Below, in pieces: positions 1 through 8,566 of a stretch of 64,000 nucleotides of DNA (the first letter of the stretch is position 1; each line of letters begins with the position of its first letter). Below the pieces are notes generated by a model that saw only the letters and a program-made list of their open reading frames with translations, had not been told where the DNA came from and ran no database searches. The translations under genes were made by a program, and so were the position numbers. The DNA comes from Pectobacterium sp013449375 (GTDB lineage Bacteria; Pseudomonadota; Gammaproteobacteria; Enterobacterales; Enterobacteriaceae): assembly GCF_048593165.1 (NCBI RefSeq), contig NZ_CP184271.1; one strand, given 5' to 3'.

Positions 1-441
1 AATCATCAGGTGGACGACAGCTATTTCTATTCGCTGCCGCGCAGTGAGCGTTCGGAACTGGTGAAGACACAGTTGCAGGACCAAACGCAAATTCCACAAT
101 GGCTGCGCAGCCACTGGCAGTTTGAAACCGGCTTCGCTTTCCCCTCCGGACACACCATGTTTGCTGCAACCTGGGCGCTGCTGGGCGTCGGGCTGCTGTG
201 GGCACGTCGCCATTATAAAACGGTGGTGATCCTGATGCTGTGGGCTAGCGGCGTGATGGGTAGCCGTCTTGTGCTCGGCATGCATTGGCCGCAGGATCTG
301 GTGGTGGCGACATTAATTAGCTGGTTGCTGGTGGTGGTCGCCAGCTGGTTGGCGCAGCGCTGGTGCGGCCCGCTCTCGATCCAGTATGAAGAAATTAAAG
401 AACAGGCGGAGGAGGATGTCGCCGAAAATAAATCCTCGTAG
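1..441 (+). CDS. pgpB: Phosphatidylglycerophosphatase B, 3' part
   Basis: The reading frame is open from the window edge, so the N-terminal part lies upstream; about 146 codons are seen, while the family is near 250 residues. PgpB is an inner-membrane PAP2 phosphatase that removes phosphate from phosphatidylglycerophosphate, undecaprenyl pyrophosphate and related lipids. The PAP2 signature is visible: the SGHT motif with its catalytic His, followed by hydrophobic segments and a second block (GSRLVLGMHWPQD) carrying the later Arg and His. The charged tail is rich in Glu. In E. coli pgpB lies directly upstream of lapA; here about 10 kb of apiose genes separate them. A strong terminator follows the stop codon. 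Confidence 0.9.
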   Translation, partial: NHQVDDSYFYSLPRSERSELVKTQLQDQTQIPQWLRSHWQFETGFAFPSGHTMFAATWALLGVGLLWARRHYKTVVILMLWASGVMGSRLVLGMHWPQDLVVATLISWLLVVVASWLAQRWCGPLSIQYEEIKEQAEEDVAENKSS

Positions 442-504
442 ACCTTGAATTGTTGTTCCTGCTGTCTGTCATACCCCGTAGATATTCCCCTGTAGCGCGT
501 ACCC

Positions 505-535
505 TGCGGATGGCATGAGTCATCCGCATTTTTTA
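505..535 (+). terminator. Terminator after pgpB
   Basis: An 8-bp stem (TGCGGATG / CATCCGCA) with an 8-nt loop is followed by a run of seven T. It would end pgpB transcription before the apiose operon. Confidence 0.85.
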
Positions 536-663
536 GCCTTATCCATCACCCTGTGTGCCGTTGCTGACGCAACGTTAAAAATGTATCCCAGTAATTTCTA
601 TCTCTCTTATTTCTGTTCTTCTCCGATTCTTACCGCATCGCTGCGCGCAAAATGTAAACAATT

Positions 664-724
664 TGTGAGCTGCTTCGCTATTCCTGTTTTTGCTGTTGGA
701 CAATTTTTCGGTTGGTTGTAAAAC
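664..724 (+). promoter_or_regulatory. Likely promoter of the apiose ABC operon
   Basis: A -35 like TTGGAC (696-701) and a -10 like TAAAAC (719-724) are 17 bp apart, which would place the start of transcription near 731, inside the first palindromic operator. A poor CRP-like site (TGTGA, six bases, TCGCT at 664-679) is centred about 60 bp upstream of that start. That is a usual activator position, but the second half-site is weak. The promoter is inferred from sequence only. Confidence 0.5.
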
Positions 725-729
725 TTCAT

Positions 730-763
730 TTGAATGTTAATTCAATATTGAATATATATTCAA
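730..763. promoter_or_regulatory. Two tandem palindromic operators, apiose promoter 1
   Basis: Two 16-bp dyads of the form TTGAAT-N4-ATTCAA lie at 730-745 and 748-763, start to start 18 bp. Both arms are perfect in both copies. They sit at the expected transcription start and just before the binding-protein gene, as repressor sites would. The same pair with the same 18-bp spacing recurs before the transketolase genes (5166-5199). The likely binder is the SorC-type regulator encoded at 9652-10596. Confidence 0.7.
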
Positions 764-777
764 ACGGGAGAATAACA

Positions 778-1719
778 ATGAAACCTTACCGTCTGAAATC
801 CTCCCTACTGGCCATCATGTTTTCCTTCTCTGCCGGTGCGTTCGCCGCAGATAACGGGTTGATCGCCATTATTACCCCTTCACACGACAACCCGTTCTTT
901 AAAGCGGAAGCTGAGGGCGCCAGAACCAAAGCCATCGAACTGGGGTACACCACGCTGGTGGCGTCGCATGACGATGACGTCAGCAAACAAAATCAGCTGA
1001 TTGAAACCGCCATTGCCCGCAAGGCGAAGGCCATCATTCTGGATAATGCCGGAGCCGATGCCACCATTGGCCCGTTGAAAAAAGCGAAAGCAGCCGGTAT
1101 TCCCGCTTTCCTGATCGACCGTGAAATCAATGAAACCGGCGTGGCCGTGGCGCAGATCGTTTCCAATAACTATCAGGGCGCGCAGCTCGGTGCCGAGAAA
1201 TTCGTCGAGCTGATGGGGTACAAAGGCAAGTACGTCGAGCTGATTGGGCGCGAATCAGACACCAATGCGCACGTCCGTTCGCAGGGCTACCACGATGTGA
1301 TCGATCAATATAGCGACATGAAGCGCGTCGCCAGACAAACCGCGAACTGGAGCCAGACGGAAGCCTTTACCCGCATGGAGGCCATCTTGCAGGCAAATCC
1401 AGATATTACCGGCGTGATTTCCGGCAACGACACCATGGCGTTGGGGGCGGAAGCGGCGCTGAAGGCGGCGGGGCGTCACGACGTGATTGTGGTGGGTTTT
1501 GACGGCAGCGACTATGTGCGCGATTCCATCATCAATAAAGGCAATATCAAGGCTACGGTACTGCAACCTGGCTGGCAACAGGCGCAGATGGCGGTCGAAC
1601 AGGCAGATTACTACCTGAAAAACGGCAAGGCACAGCACGAAGAAAAACAGCTAATGGACTGCATTCTGATCGACGAATCTAACGCGACCAAACTCAACAC
1701 CTTTGCGTTGAAACCGTAA
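778..1719 (+). CDS. Periplasmic sugar-binding protein, probably for D-apiose
   Basis: This 313-residue protein belongs to the RbsB-like periplasmic binding protein family (Peripla_BP_4). The ATG at 778 follows a good GGGAGAA site and gives a clear signal peptide ending near AFA-AD (residue 23); an upstream in-frame start would add an unlikely leader. The mature part starts with the ribose-binding-type pattern IAIITPSHDNPFFKA, with the hinge and ligand segments VSGNDTMALGA and VVGFDGSD. It heads an operon with an ABC ATPase, a permease and apiose-specific enzymes, so D-apiose is the most likely ligand. That substrate is inferred from the neighbours, not from the binding-site residues. Confidence 0.85.
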   Translation: MKPYRLKSSLLAIMFSFSAGAFAADNGLIAIITPSHDNPFFKAEAEGARTKAIELGYTTLVASHDDDVSKQNQLIETAIARKAKAIILDNAGADATIGPLKKAKAAGIPAFLIDREINETGVAVAQIVSNNYQGAQLGAEKFVELMGYKGKYVELIGRESDTNAHVRSQGYHDVIDQYSDMKRVARQTANWSQTEAFTRMEAILQANPDITGVISGNDTMALGAEAALKAAGRHDVIVVGFDGSDYVRDSIINKGNIKATVLQPGWQQAQMAVEQADYYLKNGKAQHEEKQLMDCILIDESNATKLNTFALKP

Positions 1720-1763
1720 TGAAGGCGACAGGAGCGTCAGCTCCTGCTGATAAAGGAGTCGTT

Positions 1764-2396
1764 ATGCTGTTCGATGAACGATACCGCGCCTGCTGGGTTG
1801 GGATCGGTGCCTTGCTGCTGTCGGCCTGTACGGTGGTCGATCTGGATGAAAACGGTAAACCGATCATTCCGGCCGACCCAGCGGCTACGCTGAGCTATAG
1901 CACCATGACGCCAGAGAACATCGCAACAGCGCTGTGGCAGGCAAAGTTACTTCCAACCGCGCAGCAGCAGGCGCTGTCCTGGGACGAGGTGAAGAAAACG
2001 CAGTCAACGTTGGAGGGTTCTGGGCGTAAAGCGGTCTATGCACGGTTTCAGGGCACGGTCAGCGGGATTGACCGAGAAAGTCGTGAAGGGAAATTGCTGC
2101 TTGATGTGCAAGGTGACACTGTCATGCTTCAACTCGGGCCGATCGTTAAAGGCAATGCCATCCGCGATGCGGCTGGGTTTATCCGTTTTGAGGATTTCAA
2201 AAATCAGGTGCAGTTTGCCCAGTTGACGCGTGCGCTGAATAACAAAGCCCTCGCGTCGTTGCCTGCGCTAGAGGCGGGCGTGCAGGGTAAACCGGTCAAT
2301 GTCTTGGCGGCGCTGGTGATCACGAAACAGGGCGTCAGTGATGCGGTGCCGATGACGCTAAACCTGACCGAAACCAGCGGCGGAGGGGCGCAGTGA
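1764..2396 (+). CDS. DUF2291-type lipoprotein linked to the sugar transporter
   Basis: A 210-residue predicted lipoprotein. The start at 1764 is preferred over an earlier in-frame ATG at 1719, which overlaps the upstream stop: 1764 has an AAAGGAG site at good distance and directly gives a lipoprotein signal (LLLSAC, lipidated Cys at residue 22). The rest is a compact, mostly beta domain with no catalytic motif that I recognise. Members of this family are found inside RbsABC-type operons, but their role is not settled; an accessory part in uptake or assembly of the transporter is a guess. The stop overlaps the next start (TGATG), which suggests coupled translation with the ATPase. Confidence 0.75.
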   Translation: MLFDERYRACWVGIGALLLSACTVVDLDENGKPIIPADPAATLSYSTMTPENIATALWQAKLLPTAQQQALSWDEVKKTQSTLEGSGRKAVYARFQGTVSGIDRESREGKLLLDVQGDTVMLQLGPIVKGNAIRDAAGFIRFEDFKNQVQFAQLTRALNNKALASLPALEAGVQGKPVNVLAALVITKQGVSDAVPMTLNLTETSGGGAQ

Positions 2397-3949
2397 TGGA
2401 AAAACCAGACACTTCTCTGCAATCAAACGCGGTAAACCGACCCGATATCGTGATGGCGACCCGCGGCATCACCATGCTGTTTCCCGGTACCAAAGCGCTG
2501 GATAACGTCGATTACAACGTTTATCGCGGCAAGGTCAACGTGATTATCGGCGAGAACGGTGCAGGTAAATCGACGCTAATGAAGATTCTGGCCGGCGTGC
2601 AGCAGCCGACGTCCGGCCAGATTCTGCTGAATGGCGAAGCGGTGCGTATCGCGGATACGCGTGATGCGGCGGCAAAAGGCATCGGCATGGTGCATCAGGA
2701 ACTTAACCTGTCCGAGAACCTGAGCGTGGCGGAGAACATCTTTCTGGGTCGGGAGCTGCAAAAGGGCGTTGCGCCTATCGATTATCTGACACAGGAGCGG
2801 ATTGCGGCGGAGCTGATGGCACGTCTCGATCAGGATATTTCGCCGCGTACTGAGGTCGCCAGCCTGAAGGTCGGCCAACAACAACTGGTGGAAATCGCCA
2901 AGGCACTGGCGGATCAAGCCGATATTCTGATTCTGGACGAACCCACCTCCGCGCTGAGCAAAACCGAAGTGGAGATTCTGTTTCGCGTGATCCGCGAGCT
3001 GACTCGCCAGAATGTTTCCATCATCTACATTTCGCACCGGCTGGAAGAGTTGATGGCGATTGGTGACTACATCACCATTCTGCGAGATGGTTGTTTTCAG
3101 GCGGAAGCTGCCGTCAGCGACATCGACGTACCGTGGATCGTGCGGGAAATGCTCGGCGGTGACCCTGTCACCAGCTTCTTACATCCGGGCAGAACGTTTG
3201 GTGCGCCCGTGTTGGAAGCGGAGCACCTTACCTGTCTCAATGATGCTGGGCATCAGGTGGTCAATGATGTGTCGCTGATGGTGCGTGAAGGGGAAATCGT
3301 CGGTATTTACGGGCTGATGGGCGCGGGCCGCACCGAACTCTTCGAGTGTCTGCTGGGTATTCAGAATGATTATCTGGGCAAGATTTATCTCGATAGCAAA
3401 CCGGTGAATCCGCGGCTTTCTACCGCACAGCGCATTCGTATGGGCATGAGTCTGGTGCCGGAAGATCGCAAGAAAACCGGCATCTTTCCGCTCTCGTCGG
3501 TGGCTTCCAATCTCACCATCGCCAGCCTGTGGCGGCGGCTGAAATACGGCATGGCGATCTTCCAGCGGCAGGAGCAGGAGGTGGTTGCCAGCACGATTGG
3601 GCAACTGGCGATCAAAGTCTCTTCGCCCGAGGTAGAAATTCAGGCGCTCAGCGGCGGCAACCAGCAAAAAGTGGTGATTGGCCGCTCGTTGCTGACCAGC
3701 CCTAAGGTGTTGCTGCTGGATGAGCCAACGCGGGGTATCGATGTGGGTGCCAAAGCCGACGTCTTTGAAATGATGGTCGGGCTGTCCGAACAGGGCATCG
3801 GCGTGCTGTTTTCCACTTCAGATCTGAAAGAAATTATGGCGGTATCGGACCGTATTTTGGTGATGTCGAATGGCAAGCTGACGGCGAATATCGTGCGTCA
3901 GTCGGCCAGCGAGTCGGCATTGGTTTCGGCAAGTGCACAAGGGTTCTGA
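2396..3949 (+). CDS. Sugar ABC transporter ATP-binding protein (RbsA/MglA type)
   Basis: A 517-residue protein with two fused ATPase domains, as usual for the carbohydrate uptake CUT2 class. The first half has Walker A GENGAGKS, signature-like VGQQQLVEIAKAL and Walker B ILILDEPTSAL. The second has the family's degenerate Walker A GLMGAGRT, the signature LSGGNQQKV and Walker B LLLDEPTRGIDVG. The ATG at 2396 overlaps the previous stop and has GGAGGGG eight bases upstream; a GTG at 2393 is also possible. It would power import of D-apiose at the inner membrane with the permease that follows. Confidence 0.93.
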   Translation: MEKPDTSLQSNAVNRPDIVMATRGITMLFPGTKALDNVDYNVYRGKVNVIIGENGAGKSTLMKILAGVQQPTSGQILLNGEAVRIADTRDAAAKGIGMVHQELNLSENLSVAENIFLGRELQKGVAPIDYLTQERIAAELMARLDQDISPRTEVASLKVGQQQLVEIAKALADQADILILDEPTSALSKTEVEILFRVIRELTRQNVSIIYISHRLEELMAIGDYITILRDGCFQAEAAVSDIDVPWIVREMLGGDPVTSFLHPGRTFGAPVLEAEHLTCLNDAGHQVVNDVSLMVREGEIVGIYGLMGAGRTELFECLLGIQNDYLGKIYLDSKPVNPRLSTAQRIRMGMSLVPEDRKKTGIFPLSSVASNLTIASLWRRLKYGMAIFQRQEQEVVASTIGQLAIKVSSPEVEIQALSGGNQQKVVIGRSLLTSPKVLLLDEPTRGIDVGAKADVFEMMVGLSEQGIGVLFSTSDLKEIMAVSDRILVMSNGKLTANIVRQSASESALVSASAQGF

Positions 3950-3950
3950 C

Positions 3951-5048
3951 ATGAAAACGACTCACCTTCCGGCGGCGTCAGGCGCGCTATCACCGGGTAA
4001 GTTTGTACGCTCACGAGAGAGCATCCTGCTGTTAATTCTCAGGCTGCGCACATTTATCGCGCTGTTCCTGATTCTGGGGTTCTTTGCCTTCACGGTGCCC
4101 GGATTTTTGGCCACAGGCAGCCTGATCATCATGGTGAAGCACATTGCCATCAATGCCTTTCTAGCGCTGGGGATCACGTTTGTCATCATCACCGCCGGGA
4201 TTGACCTGTCAATCGGTGCCACGTTAGGGCTGTGTGGCATGGTGGCGGGCTACATGATTACCCAAGGAATTGTGCTGCCGATGTTCGGCGTCGCGATTTT
4301 CCCCAGCGTGTGGGTCATCGTCCCCGTCGTGCTGCTGATTGGCGCGCTCATTGGTGCCATCAACGGTTGGATCATCACGCGGTATAACGTTGCGCCTTTT
4401 ATCTGCACGCTCGGAACGATGTACATCGTGCGTGGGGCATCGATGCTGATTTCCGGTGGGGAAACGTTCCCCGGCTTGGGCGGTAATCCGCAGTTGGGCA
4501 ACACCGGTTTTGAGCTAATTGGCTCTGCCACCATCCTCGGATTACCGCTGGCGATCTGGCTGATGCTGGTGCTGGCCGTGGTGATTGCCTACGTGGCGCG
4601 CCGCCTGCCGTTCGGCCGTCATGTCTATGCGATTGGCGACAACGAACGGGCCGCTGAACTCTCCGGCGTCAAAGTGCGCCAGGTCAAAGTCTGGGTTTAC
4701 ACCATTTCCGGCTTCTGTGCGGCTATCGCGGGCATCGTGGTGTCCTCTCAACTGGTCGCCAGCCATCCGGCAACCGGTACCGCCTTTGAAATGAATGCGA
4801 TCGCTGCCGTTGTGCTTGGAGGAACATCGCTGGCTGGCGGACGCGGTACGATTCTGGGCACGCTGATTGGCGCGTTTGTTATCGGGATTCTAGCTGACGG
4901 GCTGGTGATGATGGGCGTGAGTGAATTCTGGCAGATGGTGATTAAAGGCATCGTCATCATTGTAGCGGTCATTATTGACCAGATGCAAAACCGTATGCAG
5001 CACAAGGCCGCCATTGTGTCGCAGAAGGCCGTGGCGGAAGGGGCATAG
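3951..5048 (+). CDS. Sugar ABC transporter permease (RbsC type)
   Basis: A 365-residue inner-membrane protein of the BPD_transp_2 family, with about nine or ten hydrophobic segments. It contains the conserved family block AAELSGVKVRQVKVWVYTIS and the glycine-rich VVLGGTSLAGGRGT stretch. The start at 3951 comes one base after the ATPase stop and has an AAGGGTT site; an upstream GTG (3933) would overlap the ATPase. The N-terminal about 35 residues before the first membrane segment are longer than in E. coli RbsC. It is the last gene of the first transcript; about 160 bp with a second operator pair follow. Confidence 0.92.
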   Translation: MKTTHLPAASGALSPGKFVRSRESILLLILRLRTFIALFLILGFFAFTVPGFLATGSLIIMVKHIAINAFLALGITFVIITAGIDLSIGATLGLCGMVAGYMITQGIVLPMFGVAIFPSVWVIVPVVLLIGALIGAINGWIITRYNVAPFICTLGTMYIVRGASMLISGGETFPGLGGNPQLGNTGFELIGSATILGLPLAIWLMLVLAVVIAYVARRLPFGRHVYAIGDNERAAELSGVKVRQVKVWVYTISGFCAAIAGIVVSSQLVASHPATGTAFEMNAIAAVVLGGTSLAGGRGTILGTLIGAFVIGILADGLVMMGVSEFWQMVIKGIVIIVAVIIDQMQNRMQHKAAIVSQKAVAEGA

Positions 5049-5165
5049 TTTAAGCGTAGATAGCAGCAGGTTAAGTGTAACGAGCACGGGGCGTCGAGTT
5101 GTGGCGAGAACGATGTCGGTAGGCATACCGAGGCCCGATTTGAGCGCAATTTTTTTTGATTTGAT

Positions 5166-5199
5166 ATGAATAAATATTCGTTTTTGAGTAAAAATTCAA
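5166..5199. promoter_or_regulatory. Two tandem palindromic operators, apiose promoter 2
   Basis: Dyads at 5166-5181 (ATGAAT-AAAT-ATTCGT) and 5184-5199 (TTGAGT-AAAA-ATTCAA) match the form TTGAAT-N4-ATTCAA seen at 730-763. Their start-to-start distance is again 18 bp. They end 12 bp before aptA. This suggests that the enzyme genes have their own promoter under the same regulator. Confidence 0.65.
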
Positions 5200-5211
5200 G
5201 CGAGGTGAAGT

Positions 5212-6042
5212 ATGAATCCGTACTCTTTGTCGGTGGAGGCGCTGACGCACAAAGCCCGCGCCATTCGTCGCCGCATTATTCATCTGAATGCCAATAGTCC
5301 GGCTGGCGGGCACACTGGGGCCGACCTGTCACAGGTTGAGATCCTGACGGCGTTGTATTTTCGCATTCTGAACTGTGCACCGGATCGCCTTCAGGATCCA
5401 CAGCGGGATATTTACATTCAGTCAAAAGGTCATGCAGTCGGCGGCTATTACTGTTGTCTGGTGGAAGCGGGGTATTTCCCTGAATCGTGGCTGGCGACCT
5501 ATCAGCACCCTGATTCGCATTTGCCAGGGCATCCGGTCAAACACAAAACGCCGGGGATTGAGCTGAACACTGGTGCTCTCGGGCACGGGTTGCCGGTTGC
5601 CGTCGGCATAGCGCTGGCGGCGAAGCGTGATCACAGTCCGCGTCGGGTATTTGTTCTGACGGGCGATGGTGAACTGGCGGAAGGCAGCAACTGGGAAGCA
5701 GCGCTGGCGGCGGCGCATTACCAACTGGATAACCTGATCATCATCAATGACAAGAACAAGCTACAGCTGGCGGGGCCGACGCGTTCCATCATGAATACCG
5801 ACCCGCTGGCGGAAAAGTGGCAGGCTTTTGGCCTACAGGTCACAGAATGCGCTGGTAATGACATGCGCTCGGTAGTGGAAACGCTGGAGAATCTGCCGCG
5901 CAACGGCAAGCCGAACGTGGTGATTGCGAATACGGAAAAAGGCGCAGGCGTGTCGTTTATTCAGGGGCAGGCTGAGTGGCATCACCGTGTGCCGAAAGGC
6001 GAGGAAATTGCACTGGCGCTGGAGGAATTAAAAGATGAGTAA
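5212..6042 (+). CDS. aptA: D-apulose-4-phosphate transketolase, subunit A
   Basis: A 276-residue protein matching the N-terminal half of transketolase, which binds the thiamine diphosphate pyrophosphate. It shows GDGELAEGSNWEAA followed by LDNLIIINDKN, the GDG...N metal/TPP motif, and an H-GHAV/GHPVKHKTPG region lined with His. Split transketolases are common. In the apiose pathway of Pectobacterium and relatives the AptA/AptB pair is known to turn D-apulose 4-phosphate and glyceraldehyde 3-phosphate into dihydroxyacetone phosphate and D-xylulose 5-phosphate. The assignment here rests on the neighbouring kinase and isomerase. It overlaps aptB by 8 bases. Confidence 0.8.
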   Translation: MNPYSLSVEALTHKARAIRRRIIHLNANSPAGGHTGADLSQVEILTALYFRILNCAPDRLQDPQRDIYIQSKGHAVGGYYCCLVEAGYFPESWLATYQHPDSHLPGHPVKHKTPGIELNTGALGHGLPVAVGIALAAKRDHSPRRVFVLTGDGELAEGSNWEAALAAAHYQLDNLIIINDKNKLQLAGPTRSIMNTDPLAEKWQAFGLQVTECAGNDMRSVVETLENLPRNGKPNVVIANTEKGAGVSFIQGQAEWHHRVPKGEEIALALEELKDE

Positions 6043-6979
6043 CGCAGAGCATCTGGCTACCGTCATGGTCGAGCAGTTCATCAAGGCCGTCGAACGCGGG
6101 ATTGATATTGTTCCGGTGTTGGCGGATTCGACCTCTACGGCGAAGATTTCACCGTTCATACAGCGTTTCCCCGACCGCATCGTCAACGTGGGGATCGCAG
6201 AACAAACTATGGTGGGGACGGCGGTAGGACTGTCCATCGGCGGCAAGATTGCAGTGACCTGTAACGCGGCACCGTTTTTGATCTCCCGTGCGAATGAACA
6301 GCTCAAAGTCGACGTCTGTTACAACAACAGCAACGTCAAGCTATTCGGGCTGAATGCGGGCTGTAGCTATGGCCCGCTCGCCAGCACGCACCACAGTATT
6401 GACGACATCGCGGTGCTGAGAGGGTTTGGCAATATTGAGATCTACGCGCCGTCCAGCCCAGAAGAGTGCCGTCAGATTATCGATTATGCGTTTGAACATC
6501 AGGGGCCGGTCTATATCCGTCTTGATGGGAAACCGCTGCCTGCCTTGCACGATGAGCGGTATCGCTTTGTGCCGGGACAGATCGATGTGCTGCGCAAAGG
6601 TCGCGATATCACGCTGGTCGGGCTGGGGTCGGCCGTGCATGAAATTGTGACGGCGGCTGAATTATTAGCAGAAAAAGGACTTTCCGCTACGGTGGTTAAT
6701 CTTTCCTCTATCCGCCCGTGCAATACTCAGCAATTGCTTGAAATTCTGAGTGAAACACCTCGAGTCATCACAGTCGAGGAACATAACGTCAACGGCGGTG
6801 CAGGCAGTCTGGTAGCGGAAGTGCTGGCGGAAGCGGGCAGCGGAATTCCTCTTGTGCGGTTGGGGATTCCCGATGGTCAATACGCGATTGCCGCCGATCG
6901 GAGCGCGATGCGTGCGCATCACGGGCTGGACGCGACGGGCATTGTCAACGCAGCACTGCGTCTTTGTCCGGGAGGCTGA
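6035..6979 (+). CDS. aptB: D-apulose-4-phosphate transketolase, subunit B
   Basis: A 314-residue protein matching the C-terminal half of transketolase: a pyrimidine-binding domain (residues about 1-165, with the catalytic-Glu block NVGIAEQTMVGTAVGL) and a C-terminal transketolase domain (about 180-310, with VVNLSSIRPCN and VEEHNVNGGAGS). It overlaps aptA by 8 bases and its stop is shared with the kinase start region, so the enzymes should be made in step. The heteromeric enzyme works in the cytoplasm. Alternative: an ordinary split transketolase or DXP-synthase-like enzyme for another pentose. Confidence 0.8.
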   Translation: MSNAEHLATVMVEQFIKAVERGIDIVPVLADSTSTAKISPFIQRFPDRIVNVGIAEQTMVGTAVGLSIGGKIAVTCNAAPFLISRANEQLKVDVCYNNSNVKLFGLNAGCSYGPLASTHHSIDDIAVLRGFGNIEIYAPSSPEECRQIIDYAFEHQGPVYIRLDGKPLPALHDERYRFVPGQIDVLRKGRDITLVGLGSAVHEIVTAAELLAEKGLSATVVNLSSIRPCNTQQLLEILSETPRVITVEEHNVNGGAGSLVAEVLAEAGSGIPLVRLGIPDGQYAIAADRSAMRAHHGLDATGIVNAALRLCPGG

Positions 6980-6981
6980 TG

Positions 6982-8472
6982 ATGTTTACGCCAGTTATTT
7001 TGGCAATCGATGAAGGGACGACGAACGCCAAGGCGATTGCCGTCGATGAGCGAGGGCACATTCTGGCTAAAGCGTCCGTCGCTTTGCAGGTGATGCACCC
7101 GCAGCCGGGCAGAGCCGAGCAGGACGCGATGGCGATTTGGCGTGCGGTGTGTCAGGCGGCAGAAGCCTGCCTATCGTCATTACACCGGGCTCAGGTGGTG
7201 GGCGTGGCGATCAGTAACCAGCGTGAGTCGGTACTGATTTGGGACAGGCGAACCGGAAAGCCGCTGACGCCGCTGGTCAGTTGGCAGGATCGTCGTGCCG
7301 AGAAATTCTGTCAGGCCTTACAGGGCAGTGCGGAGGCGCGTCTGATCGAATCCCATACCGGACTACAGGTCGATCCGCTTTTTCCCGCTGCCAAGCTGCA
7401 CGCCATGCTGGCGGAATTGCCCGATGGTGCCGCTCGGGCGATGCAGGGGGAGCTGTGTATCGGAACGGTGGATTGCTGGCTTAACTGGCAGCTTAGCGGG
7501 GGACGGGCGTATTCCACCGACTATTCCAACGCGGCACGAACCCAACTGTTCAATATCCACCGCGGCTGCTGGGATGAGGATCTACTGGCGCTGTTCGGGA
7601 TTCCCAGCGTATGCCTACCCGCCGTCACGCCGTCCTCGGCGTTGCATGGTCACACGGGGGCAACGGGAATCAGCGGGCTTGCTGCTGGCGTACCGATTGT
7701 GGCGCTGATTGGCGATTCTCATGCGGCGCTGTATGGGCAGGGCATCACCCAAAGTGGGGAAATCAAAGCGACATACGGCACCGGCTCGTCGCTGATGACT
7801 ACCATCAACACGCCGCATCAACATGCCGTGGGGCTGAGTACCACGATTGCTTGGCACGATGGTGAATTGCGCTACGCGCTGGAAGGCAACATTACCCACA
7901 CGGGATCGGGATTTGCTTGGATTGGTCAGATGCTGGGCGTCCCTTCTGTTACGCAACTCACTGAGTTGGCACTCAGCGCCGAGTCTAATCAAGGCGTCTT
8001 TTTTGTTCCGGCCTTATCTGGGCTGGGCGCGCCTTATTGGGATGTGCAAGCGCGCGGCCTGCTGTGTGGTTTATGCGATGCCACCACGCCCGCCATTATC
8101 GCCCGAGCGGGGCTGGAAGCCATTGCGTATCAGATTGCCGATGTCTTCTTTGCGATGGAGCAGACGTCGCAGGCCGCGTTACTCGCGCTGCGCGTGGACG
8201 GCGGCGCGACGCAGAACCGCTGGCTGATGCAGTTTCAGGCTGACCTCTTGCAGCGCCCGTTAATTCGCAACCATAACGCGGAAGTATCTGCGCTGGGTGC
8301 GGCGTATCTGGGCGGAAAAATGCTGGGGTGGTGGGAGCACAACGAACAGATCACCGCGCTCCCCAGAGACGTCGAGATTATCGAACCATCAACGACCAAC
8401 CACGGGGTTTTGGAGAGCTATCAACAGTGGCGAACGGCGATAGCGCGTGCGCGTTTGCGGCCTGAATCATGA
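6982..8472 (+). CDS. aplK: D-apulose kinase (FGGY family)
   Basis: A 496-residue FGGY carbohydrate kinase. The N-terminal domain begins with the phosphate-binding DEGTTNAKAIAVD; the C-terminal domain has ALEGNITHTGSGFAWIGQ and the adenosine-contact LRVDGGATQNRWLMQFQADLL. The family includes xylulose, glycerol and ribulose kinases; in this cluster the substrate is most likely D-apulose, phosphorylated at O4. Two ATGs in a row (6979 and 6982) are possible; 6982 has the better distance from GGGAGG. It lies in the aptA-aptB transcript and is followed by about 95 bp before the isomerase. Confidence 0.8.
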   Translation: MFTPVILAIDEGTTNAKAIAVDERGHILAKASVALQVMHPQPGRAEQDAMAIWRAVCQAAEACLSSLHRAQVVGVAISNQRESVLIWDRRTGKPLTPLVSWQDRRAEKFCQALQGSAEARLIESHTGLQVDPLFPAAKLHAMLAELPDGAARAMQGELCIGTVDCWLNWQLSGGRAYSTDYSNAARTQLFNIHRGCWDEDLLALFGIPSVCLPAVTPSSALHGHTGATGISGLAAGVPIVALIGDSHAALYGQGITQSGEIKATYGTGSSLMTTINTPHQHAVGLSTTIAWHDGELRYALEGNITHTGSGFAWIGQMLGVPSVTQLTELALSAESNQGVFFVPALSGLGAPYWDVQARGLLCGLCDATTPAIIARAGLEAIAYQIADVFFAMEQTSQAALLALRVDGGATQNRWLMQFQADLLQRPLIRNHNAEVSALGAAYLGGKMLGWWEHNEQITALPRDVEIIEPSTTNHGVLESYQQWRTAIARARLRPES

Positions 8473-8475
8473 TTA

Positions 8476-8503
8476 TTTTTAACAGTAAGCATTTTTAACA
8501 GTA
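8476..8503 (+). repeat. Two 12-bp direct repeats before the isomerase gene
   Basis: TTTTTAACAGTA occurs twice with a 16-bp period (8476-8487 and 8492-8503) just after the kinase stop. The function is unknown; it could be a slipped duplication or a weak regulatory site. Confidence 0.6.
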
Positions 8504-8566
8504 CGAACCTATCCGATACGAAAGATAAGCAGCTCAATATCATTACAAATCAATGAGGTGACTTTT

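Noticed and set aside
515..721. Open frame of 68 codons before the apiose operon
   Set aside because: It overlaps the pgpB terminator and the apiose promoter and has no ribosome site or likeness to a family.
5109..5125. Small hairpin CGGTA/TACCG before aptA as a terminator
   Set aside because: A 5-bp stem far from the T-run is too weak to call.
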